From the NCBI GenBank assembly GCA_000499405.2, contig HG738137.1, positions 14,811,661 through 14,875,660 on the forward strand: a stretch of 64,000 nucleotides of DNA. The letters are read 5' to 3'. A program made the translations under genes and the position numbers. The stretch is from Onchocerca volvulus (taxonomy: Eukaryota; Nematoda; Chromadorea; Rhabditida; Onchocercidae). Below the pieces are notes generated by a model. The model did not search any database and had not been told where the DNA came from. It saw only the letters and a program-made list of their open reading frames with translations. Below are positions 11,924-24,871 of the stretch, piece after piece; the stretch's first letter is position 1, and each line of letters opens with the position of its first letter.

Positions 11924-14900
11924 TTAGAGGAAGGTATCCATCTTATCGTGTTGTCGAGAGGATTCTGATCGAAAAAACGCGCTTACTAAACCTTCACCGA
12001 TAAATAGAATACACGATAATAGCGATAGTATCTGAAATATAAAAAGAACATGAAAAGAAATAAGAAAAGAAGTTTAAACAAAATTAAAAGTACTTTCAAG
12101 TTTTATTGGAAAAATAATTCGCTGATCGATGACATGAAAGAATGAATAAAAACTTTAAAATATAATTAAATTTTGAATGAAAAATTTCGTCTTTCTTTTC
12201 ATTCATATTGTATTTTTTAAGTCAGATTCTAAAATTATTTAAATTACAACAAGTAATTCAATTAAATATACAAATAACATACTCCAGCTAATGCCCAACC
12301 GCTTATACCACATTGCATATCAAAATATGATTCGATTAAACTATGATCTCTGCGTAAAATATCAACTCGAAAGTAATCATCAATCCACGGACAGGTACTG
12401 TAGTATATTTCCAGGCCAAAAACAAATAATAAAAATGGTACTGCACAGAATGAATAACATATACACTGAAAAAATTTAATATTAATATTTAAATTTCAAA
12501 TGTTAAATCATTTCAAATACATATACTATCTGAAAAAAAAAGAAAAGAAAATTATTCCTTTTTTGTCCTAAAATAAACTATTTACACTAGAAAAATCTCT
12601 TTTTAGATAATATATTTTTATTTCTCTTTCACTAATTTTTCACAATAATCTTGCAAATCAATAATTATCATAACTTAAAAGGAATATATAATTATTCCTT
12701 GTAATAATTTTTTAAAATGAATTTGAAATTCCATTACCGATTCCTGGCATATTTTGAAAATAACAAAAAAGCGCAAGCGAAAAAAAAACTATTGAAAAAT
12801 TTTAAAATATAAACAATTCAAAAAAAAAATTAGTAAAATCTCAATCCTTTTTTCGATCGGGAATGTCATAAAAATCCGAAAACTATAACTATAACCTTTT
12901 TCGATCGGGAATGTCGGAAAAATCCGAAAATTCCAACCAAGGGAAAAGCAGAATTTAAAAAAGCGCGGTAAACATGTTTCCCTCCAAAATACGAAAAAGA
13001 AAGAATGAGAAGCTATTTCGGGACTTAAAATTATTCAACTGTTAATATGTATTTTGTATAAAAATAAAATAAGCAAATGTCAAAAATTAGAAAAGAAAAA
13101 AGTTCAAATTGATTAAAAATGAAATATTAAATTAAATACTGCTTTTTATTTCATTCTCATTTTGATTTTAAAAATTACACTTGTCATGAATTTCTTACCG
13201 TTCAAATCTCACATCCTCTCCTGCCTTCCGAAAGGTACCAAAAATTTTCTCAAGCATTTCAGTTATCAGTCTACTCCATATAAAACTTATGGTTTCTAAA
13301 ACTAAAACTTCAAAAAATTTCTTCATTCTTTCTTTCAAAAATTAACAATATATATATATATGAAATTAAATTACTAACTACTCCCTTTTTTTTCTTTTAA
13401 TTTTGTTTTTTTGTTTTTTGTTTTTTTTGTTTTGTTTATTTTTTATTTTATTTTTTTTAAACAAAAACCAATATGCAATTTTGTATACAACAATTAACAA
13501 AATATATGATTTTTGTATACAGTACCAAATGGCTTTTATAGATTGTAAATTTCTGTGTGGTAACGTTTTAATTTTTTTGCTTTCATCTTTTCTTTTTCCC
13601 TTCTTCATTTTTTCTCAAAATCTTCGCAATAAATAACTTTATTTATAAATTCATTTTTTGAAATTATATTCGCTTTAGAAGCAAACTTTCATTGCTATAT
13701 TCTTTCAATGTTAACGAACGCTCAGCAAACATATATCTTTTTCTATTCATGCTTAAAAATTTGGATTAGAATTTTATAAAAAAAAAAAAAAAAAAAAATT
13801 GAGATTTTTAAAAATAAAATGAAAAAATTAAAATCATAATTTACATTATATCGAAGGACTCACTTATTATATTGTTCTGAAAATTTGCTTTTATTTTTTC
13901 ATACAAACAACTACTATTTGAGCATTATTTTGCAAAAAAAATTCAATATTTTTTGATGAAAACAAAATACACATCATCTAAACATAATCATCTAAAAAAA
14001 AAAAGAATGAAAAAATCAAACTATTTTAAAATTAATATTGAAATTTCGTCTTTCACATAATCGCTTCGTACAAAATTTCAATTTTATGACAAAAAAAAAT
14101 TCATGAATAAATTTTTTACATAAATCCAGAACTATTTTATCTTATATTTGTGTATTAACTAGTTATTTAATTAAAATTCGAAAAAGAAAAAAAATTTTTC
14201 AACTATTTGCCAATAAAACGAGAATATTTGCATCGATATAATTATTTGATATGCGAATTAATCGTTATCATCAATATTGATTATTGTGTAAAAAATAAAT
14301 TTAGCTATTTTATTCGATAATCCCTCCATTAATTAATTGATTGAATAGTTTTAATCGAAAAAATGAAATTAAAAAATTCAAAAAAAAAGTTTTACCAATA
14401 AACGAGAATATTTGCACCAATATAATTGTATGATATGTAAAATGATCGTTATTATCAATATTATTGTTGTAATAAATGTAGCAAAATATTGTCCATTTAA
14501 GCGCATTTCACTAAATGTTATCGGTAATTTCGAATAAACATTATAAGACCATTTATTTGGCGTTAACATTAATGATCGTTTTCCGCCCAAATTTGAATAA
14601 TATTGTCCAACACCGCTCAAAATTAATCCATCAATTGTAAATATTAGCAACTGGAATGATTATTATGGTTTAGCTAATAATAAATTATAAATTTTATTCT
14701 TTTCCAACAATTATTTTCACGATTGTTTTCTTTTTTTTTCAATTAAAATATTATGAATTTAAGCAAACAGACAATTTTCATTACTTCAAAAATGATTTTA
14801 TTAATTATTTTAACAAAAAAAAGAAAAGAAAAAGAAAAAAGAAAATTTAAATCATTAGCCTATTGTTAATTGCTAATCTACTAGTTTGAAATTATTTATT

Positions 14901-17900
14901 TATTATCAAATTATTCTATTATATTAGAATACATTATTAATAATCATTTGCTTCATATTTTACACTCTTATTTTACTACATTATTTTAAAAATAAGATAA
15001 TTTATTTTTTAACTACCATAAAATTTTAGGAAAATTAAACTTCTTTTTTAAATCATGTACAATTTATCTTCGAGAAAAAAGATTATATTTTGATGAAAAA
15101 GATTAAATTCCATTTCAATTAAGCTCTAAAAATAGCTGTTTCTCCTTTTTTTTTTTCGTTACAATTGATTAAATTAAACATAGAAATTTTCTTTTTTTTT
15201 TTTCTTCTTACTTTGCTCACTAATGAAAATATTGATTAGTTACAGAAGATTGAAAATTTGTCTTAAATTAATGAAACTTTTCAATTATTTCTAACTCGCA
15301 AAGCCCAGAAATGATGGATTTAAGAATTATAATTAATTTAATGAGCTGTACTGGCAGCTATGATTAATTTGAAATGATGAATAATAATGCCAATAATAAA
15401 TTTGATATATTTGACGCTAAATACTTATCACACATATATAAATATTTAGCTCCAAAATGCAACAAAATAAAACGTGGAACTCAAATACTTAAATAAATAA
15501 GAATCTAAGTATAATTTTTTCGTTTTTTTTCAAACAATTTTTTCTCTAGCATTAAAAGAAAATTAGCATGCTAAAAATATATACTTTCATCAGAAATTGA
15601 AGATATACAAACTTAAAACAAAAAAATTATAATATTCTATTATCCAAGCTGCAATGGAGTTATTAGATAAATAATTTATTAAATTCCATCCTTCGGTAAA
15701 TGCACGAATTTTGACATGAAATGATTTTATCATATCTAATTTTAGCAATTAATTTTGATTAAATAATTCCATTAATTTTAATATTGTGGTTGAATTTTTT
15801 TTTTTTTTTTTAGTAACTTATCGTTGTTTAACTCGATTCATACATAAATTTTCCCTTCTTACTTTACATTTTCTCAAATTCATAAACTACAATCATTTTC
15901 GAATCCCATTAAAAATAATATATGTACGGAATTTTGTAAAAATTTCAAATACTTTGTTAAAAAAAAAGAAGTAGGTCATAAGAAAAGAATGTTTTTCCTT
16001 TTCTTCTACTTTTCCCAATAATTTACCTTTTCATTTTAATCATTTCAGTATTATGCACAAAAAAAAAAGAAAAAAAATCAATGAAATGAATTAAATTTAA
16101 TAAAAATAAGAAAATAGTAAGATTGATTGTTGTTTAATAGAATTTAGAAGAAATAATTTCCATAATTCTCGACTTGATTTAGATACATAAGTCATAAGTT
16201 TTTTAATATTAAAAAATTAAATGTTTCAATTTTTACAAATGATATTTTGAGTTCAAATATACAATTAATTTTTTTTTTTTTCTTACCAAATTAATCGTTC
16301 GTAATGCAATAACAATTCGTTTACCATTTACATTAATTTGTCGACGAGATTCCACTTCAGATTCTAATGCTTGTGCAACCAGAATTAATCTAAATTGAAA
16401 AATTGAAATAAAGTAAATGTATATTTAAAAACTGAATAATTTATACTATTATATAATTACAAAAAAACTGAGCAAATTATAATTTAATGAAGAAGAAAAA
16501 AATTGAAAAAATTAAAATAAAAACTATCAAAATACAAACCGATTAAGTGTGCCGGTTGATAATCGTCGATCGGAATTAATTTTTGAAATATTACGATTTG
16601 ATGTTTTTATCGTTGTACGTCCGGATTCTTTATAATTTCGCATCAATTTACACATAAATAGTGCACGTTCTCCTGTTATAGGCTAAAATTATTAAATTGA
16701 TTAATTAAAATATTATTCTTTAATGATGCAAGAAAAAAAAAACAAAATACAACAAACATTTGAAATTTTTCGGCGAATAAATTGAATTTATCGATTGAAA
16801 ATTTTAATATTATTTATAGAGGACAAAAAAAAAAGAAAGAAAGTATGAATTTTAAGTGGAAAAATAATTGAAAGAATGAATATGTAATAAAAGAAATGTC
16901 ATGGGATAATTTGTTGAAAAATTTAAAACATTTTTAATCGATCAAATTTTTGTCTATTTCTTTCTTTTATAATAAATTAAAATTTTTAAATATATAATGT
17001 TAAAATTGTAATGAACAAACGAATATTGTTATCCAAATTTTTTGTAAGTTTTTTTTTTTTTTTTTTTTTTTTTCATCAAAAGATTCTTTGATCATTTTGT
17101 TGCTAAACAATTCATTTCCGATAATAATTTTGTTATAATATGAATTTTCTATTTAAAAAACAACGAACAATTAATGAATAAAAATAAGTACGAAATAAAT
17201 GAATGAATGAAAATAAATTAAATGAGTAAACGAAAAATAAATATCATTTACATTAAATAAAACGACAAAATTTATCATCTGATTTATTTGTTTACTTACG
17301 AATAATTGTTTATTTATTTTTCTACTCAACTCGATTATTTAAAATTTCAATATATTTCTTTTGTCACGTCATCATTTTCGTTGATAAATTTTAGCATAAA
17401 TAAACAAAATAGGAAAAAGAAAAAACAACAAACAACAAAAAAAACAAAAAAAACAACAAAAACAACAAAAACAATTAAAAGATAAATAAAAAAGTACGAA
17501 ATAAAGGAACAAATTATCACCGATAAAATTATTATAATATTTATTCATTTCCCAATATTTATTAATTTTTTGCTTTTTATTTATCATTCAATTATATCTC
17601 AAATAACATATGATGAGCTTCTAATTTTTTTAGTTTTAAATTTACCAAAAAAAAAAAAAAAAATCATGCGGTCATTTTCATTTTTTGTATATTTTAACTT
17701 GAATAATGATAAAAATGATTGCTTATCGTGAAATATTTTAAAATAACAAAACGATGTAAGTAAGGGATGAAAAACTTAGCTAATTAAAAAAATCATAAAA
17801 TAAAAACACTCAACAAAATAAAAATTGAAATCATCAACAAATTTGAAATTATTAACTTGATTAAGCTTTTCCAGTAGCATTTAAATTTACGTAAACATAT

Positions 17901-18414
17901 TTTTGAAGATGATGAAAGAAATGAACGAATAAATGGGTGGAAAAATTAGACAACTAAATATATGTATGTACATAAAATTGCAAAAATTAAGTTCAAATTT
18001 AACCAAATGCACGCAAACTTTCAATTTTAATTAGTGAAAAATGATTATAAAAATTTATGAGGCAATATTTTTCATTACTTTAAAAACATCCGATATTTCT
18101 GCTTATGTAGAAATCGGGTAAAAATTGATGAAAGAAGGTAAGCAGTGATGAAATGGTAGTGAAGAAAAGTGAAATGAAAGAAATTTATGGGAAAGAAAAT
18201 TTTTTTTAAGTTTTTTTTTTTTTTCTTTTGGAAAATTCATTTACAGAAAAAAATGAAAAAGATGAAAAATGATTTATTTTCAAAATTATTTCATATTAGA
18301 AAAAAAGAAAAAGAAGATGAAAAGAAAAATGAAAAATAATTTCGTAGAAGAATTTTTTTTAATGCAAAAAATAGATTTTCAGCTTTATTGGTATTTTTTT
18401 TTAAATATTAAATA

Positions 18415-18479
<65 letters not shown>

Positions 18480-21400
18480 GCTCAGGTATTAGCGAAAAAA
18501 GATGAAAATTGTGAAATGGAAAGGAGAAAAAATATATTTTCAAGTCATTCAGTAATTTATGACAAGATTTGCTTCCATTTTAGTTAATTAATATTATTTT
18601 TCATTGCTTTTTATGATGTTGAATAACAAAAATTATAATTATATATTAAGTATTCGCAAAAAAAAATAAGAATAATACGAAATGGAGAAATGAAAAAAAA
18701 ATATATGTTACATATATGAATTATTTATTAATCTATGATGGCATTTTCTGCACTTCAATTAATTGATACTATTATAATTTAGTTTAATTTAATCTCCATT
18801 AGGTTAATTTTAGCCCAAATTTCTATACTGAATTTAACTGAATTAGAAAAATAATAAATGAAAAAACGAAAATATTCGAATCATTTATTAATTTGTATTT
18901 TTTGAACAATTGTTTTTATCTTATTTGAGCCAGCAATTTTTCATAATTAAGCTTGAGTTGCTATCATATCTTACATAATGCTAATTATATCATAAAAAAA
19001 TAGAAATTGTTAGAAAAAAATGGAAATTAATTTTTAATCAACTTGTTTATTTATTTAAATCATCTCATATTCCGACTATTTCATTTCAATACATTTGATA
19101 ATTAATTTCCATTAATTTTAGAATTTCAATTTACATTTTTCATTTTAATCTCTGTAAACTAAATTTCATATCAGTAATCTATGAAATTAGTTACAGCTAT
19201 CAAACAAAAGAAGAGCGAAACTAAATTATTATTCAAATTTCTTACCGATTCTCTTTCCTAATTAAATTTTTCATGGCAATTTAATTAGTTATCAATTTTG
19301 TTGGAACCAAATTCTCACCTTTATGCGACATTAAATTATTCGAGTAATTAATTTATTTAAATCTTTTGCAATTATGTCTTCTAGCGAAATTTTTACTAAA
19401 TTTGATTCGATTAATATTCATTTATTTTGATTATTCACGATTATAATTACGAATTTTTGTTGTTAAAATACTTAGCATTCTAAAAATTAAAATATCTTTT
19501 TGAATAGGCAGAATTGAAGCAACAAATTATTTTTATTATAAAAATTATACGCATGTACAAGCTTTTTTATGTATTATTTCATAAAAAAATTCGCAATAAA
19601 AAAAGTATTTTTTACAAAAATCTTCCTTTCTTGAATTTTACAATTTTCTTTTTCTTTTGACTTATAAAAGCAATTTCAACTTTTTTAAAATAAATGATGA
19701 AAATATTTTCTCCTTCTTGAATAAAATGAATCTTCGAAGGCAGATCATTTTATTCGAGAAATTATTCAAAGCAAAATATTTTATAATATTTGAAAAAACA
19801 TTTCTATGATTGTATAATTGTTTTTTCCTTTCCTTATTTTCTATAAAAAAATTTATAAAATTTTATTTTAAAAAATATCTAGTAAACTTTTTCCCTTTCC
19901 TTTTCTGTAATTTTTTTTTCCTGTAAATGATTCAAAATTTTATGTTAAAAATTTTTTGATAGAATTTAAATATATTAATTTTTCTCCTTTACGTGCACAA
20001 AGAATTTATATAATTTAGCAAATATTATAAATTGTTAGACGATATTTAATTGATTTATAACAAAGAAGTAATTAAATTAATTCGTTTAGCTCAAATTATT
20101 TGATTCAACTATCAAAAAAGGAAATAATTATGCAAATTTTGCAAATCTCATTTATTACGACAAATTCTTGTCCAAAATAATTGGCTAAAATTTGCATATT
20201 TCATTTAAATTCAAATATTTCTTACATAAATATACTAACATAAATACATAAATGCATCAAACATCTACACACGCCGTCACGCATACACTTACGTGTACAC
20301 CCACACAAATGACACGTTTACCCATACAGGTGTAGTGATATAATTAAAATTGAAATTAATTCATTCATTTCGAAAGAAAAGTGAGAAAAGAGGTGGGACA
20401 AGAAGCTTAATTATATAGAAATTGCAACGTTAGAATTGACAAGGTACGTGGTGACACGAAATTCTCAGCTATGAATATATCGATTTAATTTTTGTGAAAT
20501 TTTCTATCAATTTTCATTTTTTTTCACTTTTTGTCCTTTTCTTTCTTCAATTATACGAAAAGAAATGTGGGAAAAAAAAAACTTTATAATTAATAATCTT
20601 AATTGAGAAATCATATCTTAAAATTCAAATTTCATGCTAAATTAAAGAAATATTGTTGGTAGATTATAAACATTTAATTACTTAATTAATGTAATGATAA
20701 TTAAAATTCATTAATGAAATTAGAGAAATAATAATGAAACTGGAAAAGCATTGGTTAATAATGATAATAATAATATTTTTATCATTATTATAATTGTATA
20801 TGTAATTGTTATAATTTAATTTCAAATTTATAATTCCATTTTAATTTTTTTCGATTTCCAGCAAAAACAAAAAAAAAAAAAGTGTGTTTATAAGAATTGA
20901 TTCCAATGCAACTAGTATATTCATTTATTATTTGTTCATATTTCATTTCAATTGTATTATTTCGACAAAAATAATTTTAATTAATTTTTCTTAAATTATT
21001 TTTAACATATATGTTTACATCTTATTCTTATGATTCATAGCAAAAAGAAGCAAAAAAAAATAATTGTACTTTTAAAAAGAATTAAAAAAAAAAAAAAAAA
21101 AAAGTGGAAAATTTAGCATTCAAACGCTTTGTTCGATAATTTCTCATTCGAATAACAAAATGCTTTAACTTCTGCCAATCATTTATATTTCTGCAAAAAA
21201 AAAAAAATTTCTAAAATACCTTAACTTTCATTGATTATTTTTACATTTCTGCAAAATTTATTTCAAAAAATTGGAACTTTGCGAAATTTGCGAAAAAATT
21301 CCGGAAATTTCGCAATGTTTTTTCTTTCTTTTTTTCGAAGAAATGCGAATTACATTATCTATGTAAGCTAATAAAAATATTACCATATTCAATTGTCTCG

Positions 21401-21617
21401 TTATGCTTGCCATATTATTGTTTGATTTTGATTTCATTGCTAGCATTTTTGGTTTTACGCGAAATTTCTGGTTGTTTTTGCGAAAATCGGAATGACACGA
21501 AATTGTGGAGTATTGATGGTAGTAGTTAGGTCGAGATTCAGATAATTGCTTTAATGGATAAATAATTAATGAATTGGCATAGTCGAGTTCGCAATTAACT
21601 TCTATACCTCTTTCCAT
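11924..21617 (-). CDS. Unidentified four-pass membrane protein, six exons, 341 aa
   Basis: I do not recognise the family. Exons in transcript order are 21384-21617, 16540-16682, 16287-16389, 14396-14650, 12283-12465 and 11924-12031. All donors are GT and acceptors AG, and phases close to 1026 nt including TAA. The start is the first ATG after an in-frame TAG. Residues 1-158 are polar, basic and probably cytosolic, with motifs such as PITGERALFMCKLMRNY and VAQALESEVESRRQ. Four hydrophobic segments follow, at about 158-178 (containing D167), 215-238, 246-268 and 300-325. Two cysteines, C270 in STCPW and C297 in MQCG, lie in the loop between segments 3 and 4 and could pair if that loop is outside the cell. 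The tail is short and charged. The first intron is 4.7 kb. Exons 2 to 6 are firm; exon 1 rests on ORF length and phase. Confidence 0.72.
12846..12936. repeat. Two-copy tandem repeat, unit about 49 bp
   Basis: The phrase TTTCGATCGGGAATGTC, followed by AAAAATCCGAAAA, occurs twice in a row inside intron 5 of the membrane protein gene (no gap between copies). The CGATCG core makes it stand out from the AT-rich background. Confidence 0.8.
14211..14305. repeat. Decayed copy of an exon 3' end inside the next intron
   Basis: This segment matches the stretch at about 14394-14485, which is the 3' part of exon 4 of the membrane protein gene including its splice donor. Shared phrases include CGAGAATATTTGCA, ATATAATT, TGATATG, ATCGTTAT and ATCAATATT. 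The copy has several substitutions and small gaps, so its reading frame is not kept. Confidence 0.75.
18411..18478. repeat. AAT trinucleotide microsatellite
   Basis: About 20 units of AAT/TAA form a nearly perfect run in the 4.7-kb first intron of the membrane protein gene. Confidence 0.95.
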
Positions 21618-22984
21618 TATTCTAAATATCGACTTCGGCTTGCTGGACTGCTAACAATGGTGATTTTCAAAAACTTTTCCTGCCAAACTTTCATCGATAC
21701 TATCGTGTGTGAAATTAAATTTTCATAAACTGCATTTGCATCGATGAATAAAACTGTTTCATTCATTAGTCATAGACATATATAATTATCTGGAAATAAA
21801 TATTTGGAAATTGATAATTCGAATACATAATTATCTAAAATAAACATATAAAAGCAAGCGATGCATAGTAAATTATTAGCATAATGAAAATGTCGGAAAA
21901 TTGATAATTCGAATATATTTATCTAAAATAGATATGAAATCAAAAATATATAGTAAATTATTATCACTAAAATGATATATAATATTGATAATATTGATCG
22001 AATGATAATTTTCCAAATTTTTTTTCCAATATGTTTAATAAAAAGATGGAAGTAAGCAATTAGCGCTTAATTTCACTTACCTAACATTTAATTTTAAATC
22101 AAAATAATTAAAATTTTTGTTAACCTAAAAAAAAGATATTACATTTATTAAATGATAATAGGTATAAATAAATTAAAATTATTAAGTATTAAATCAATAA
22201 GAAAAAATAAGCAGTTATTTTTGCACCTATTTAATATTTAATCTTAAATCAAACTTAACTTAAATGCTGAAAAAAAAACAATCAATAAAATGATTTGTCC
22301 ATTTGTTATGCATAAATGGTACATTTAAAAGTAGGAATAAGAATTGGATTACTTAATTTCAATTCAGATAAGAAGTAGAAATAAGAATTGGATTTATTTA
22401 AATTCAATTCAAATAATTCTAACTATTCTAAACACTGCAAAACAATTGATTTGATGGTCTTTTAAATATTTTAACTCAATGTCAAATTTAGAACAAACTT
22501 TTTTTTCCTTTCCCAAAATCCCAAAATACAGCAGCATTTTGACTTTTCCTTTTTTTTTTTATTATCATTTTATTTTCATTTTTATTTTATATTACATCAT
22601 CTTATTCTTTTATTTCATATTACATCATTTTATCCTTTTCCCCTTTTCCTTTCTTATATTTTTTATTTTCTTTTAATGTGTCTTTTTTTTCGCATCTTTT
22701 ACTGAATTTTTATTAAGTTAAAAATTTTTAAATATTTCGCAGAAAATTACGAATTTTATAAATTGATGCGACAATTTACAACTTCATCAAGTAATATTGA
22801 CATTATTATATGAGAAATACAAAGAAAAAAAAAAAAATGAATAAACAAATAAATTAAATAATAAGAATTCATAAATTTTAGCTATATAGAATTATGAAAA
22901 TACTATGAATAGAACGTTTTATTAATTAATTAAATTATTAAAATTTTGTCAAAATTTTTACAAAATTGAAATATAATATTTCAT

Positions 22985-23028
22985 AAGAGAGAGAGAGAGA
23001 GATAGAGTGAGAGAGAGAGAGAGAGAGA
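22985..23028. repeat. GA microsatellite, interrupted
   Basis: A GA dinucleotide run of about 44 bases is broken once by GATAGAGT. It is a simple repeat in gene-free DNA. Confidence 0.9.
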
Positions 23029-24828
23029 AATTAAGGTACATCAAATTTAATAAATTTTCGAAATTCCTTCAGATTTTTCATTTAATTCACCTCGACCTTT
23101 ATGGTATTTAATTACTATTTCATTTATTTACTTCATTTATGCAATCAATGATTTTATGAGTTTATTTCGTAGTATAATTTGAAGCATCCTCTCAATACTT
23201 GATTTGTGTTGTATTATAATAATATCAAAAACTAACCAAAAAATAAAAAATATTTGAAAATGAAAAAAATTGAATTCATAATAATCGAAATTAAAGACTT
23301 CAAAATTAAATAAGGTGATTTAGAATTTGAAGTTACCATTATTTTCTCATGAAATTATCATTATTTTGTATAATTTGAAGCATTGTTCTGATACACAATT
23401 TCTATGCATTATTATGACATCAGAACTAATGAAAAAAATAAAAATATTTAAAAATAAAAAAAAAATACGGATCAATAAAAAATTTGAAATTTTGGGATTA
23501 AAAAAGCCGAAATTTAAAATTTCAAGATTAAACAAAATGAAATTGAAATAACTGGAATTTAATATTATTGCTAGAAAAAGCAAAATTTTCGAATTTTTAA
23601 AATATTTCTTTTAACAAAACGATTCATCAAATTGAAATTCAATCTTTAAGTTGAAAATTGGAGCTTGTTTTATCGAATTTTGATTGCATGGCGAAATTCT
23701 GAGCATATATTTTACAATTCAATACAATATCTGTTTGATAAGCTTGTTTCATAGTCATATCATAAAAATTAATATTATTGATTTAAAATTAAATTCGAAT
23801 ATAATAACCGAAAAATTTTTTAGAAAATTCACTTTTATTTATTCTTCCAAAAAGCTTTATTAATTTGGAAAAGTAAATTTTGATGTATATAATCTATAAC
23901 AATATAATTTTCAATGAAAAAAAAAAAAAAAAAAGAAAAAAAGAAAAAAATTGAGCCAAGAGAGGAAACAATTCATGAAGCAAATCAAGAAAATGTTCTG
24001 AATGAATGCTTGAAGAAAATAACAAAAAAAAAAAAAAAAAAGAGCCTAGTTGAAAAAATTGCCCAATAGAAAAAAAATGCCTAGAGTGGTTATATCAGTT
24101 CAACAAAAAAAAAAAAAATTGCCATCATAAATTTTACTAAAAGTCTATTGAAATAGTTAATCCTTTTTAAACTTGTCAATAAATTATTATTCTCTATTAT
24201 CATTATTTCGTATTTTGATTATTTATTAAATGTTTAAAAGTTGATTAAAAATGATGATATATACATGATAAATATTAGTAAATACTATTAATCGGTTAAT
24301 CAAGAAGAAATTTGAAATCTAAAAATATGAAATAGTTTGCATATTAAAGATTTCTCATTAAATTTTCCACACAATTAGAATGAAAATCTAACCAATATTT
24401 AGCAAAAAAAGAAAAAAAAAAAAAAAGGCTAAATAAAGTGGGAGGTATTTGAAACGCAGTAAAATTTTACTTCTCATTTCAAATTTTGCAAATGATTTGG
24501 AAAAAATTTTTTTCAAATATACAAAAAGAATTTTTAAATTTTTAATCAGAAATCTCTAACCGAATATGTTCAACTAAGAAATTTATTCTAAAGTGTGATG
24601 ATTTATGGCAAATTTTTAAAAGTTACTGTTAGAGAAAGACAAAAAAAAAAAAAGATAAGCAAAATTACTGATTAGTCGACTGATAATTTCGGAATTAATA
24701 ACAAATTATATGTCATCATTTATAATAAATTTCAATCAATTTTGTCATCTCAGATGTATAAGTTATTTCATTCGACATATAAATATATATTTAGATTTTA
24801 TCCTTTTCATAGTTTTTAATATTTAAAA

Positions 24829-24871
24829 AATTTTTCAATCAAAAAAAAAATTTTTTTTTGATTGAAAAATT
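24829..24871. repeat. Perfect 43-bp palindrome
   Basis: The sequence is symmetric about base 24850: TTTTTCAATC followed by an A run is mirrored by a T run followed by GATTGAAAAA. The 21-base arms have no mismatch. Much of each arm is homopolymer, so it may have arisen by chance from poly(A)/poly(T). Confidence 0.8.
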
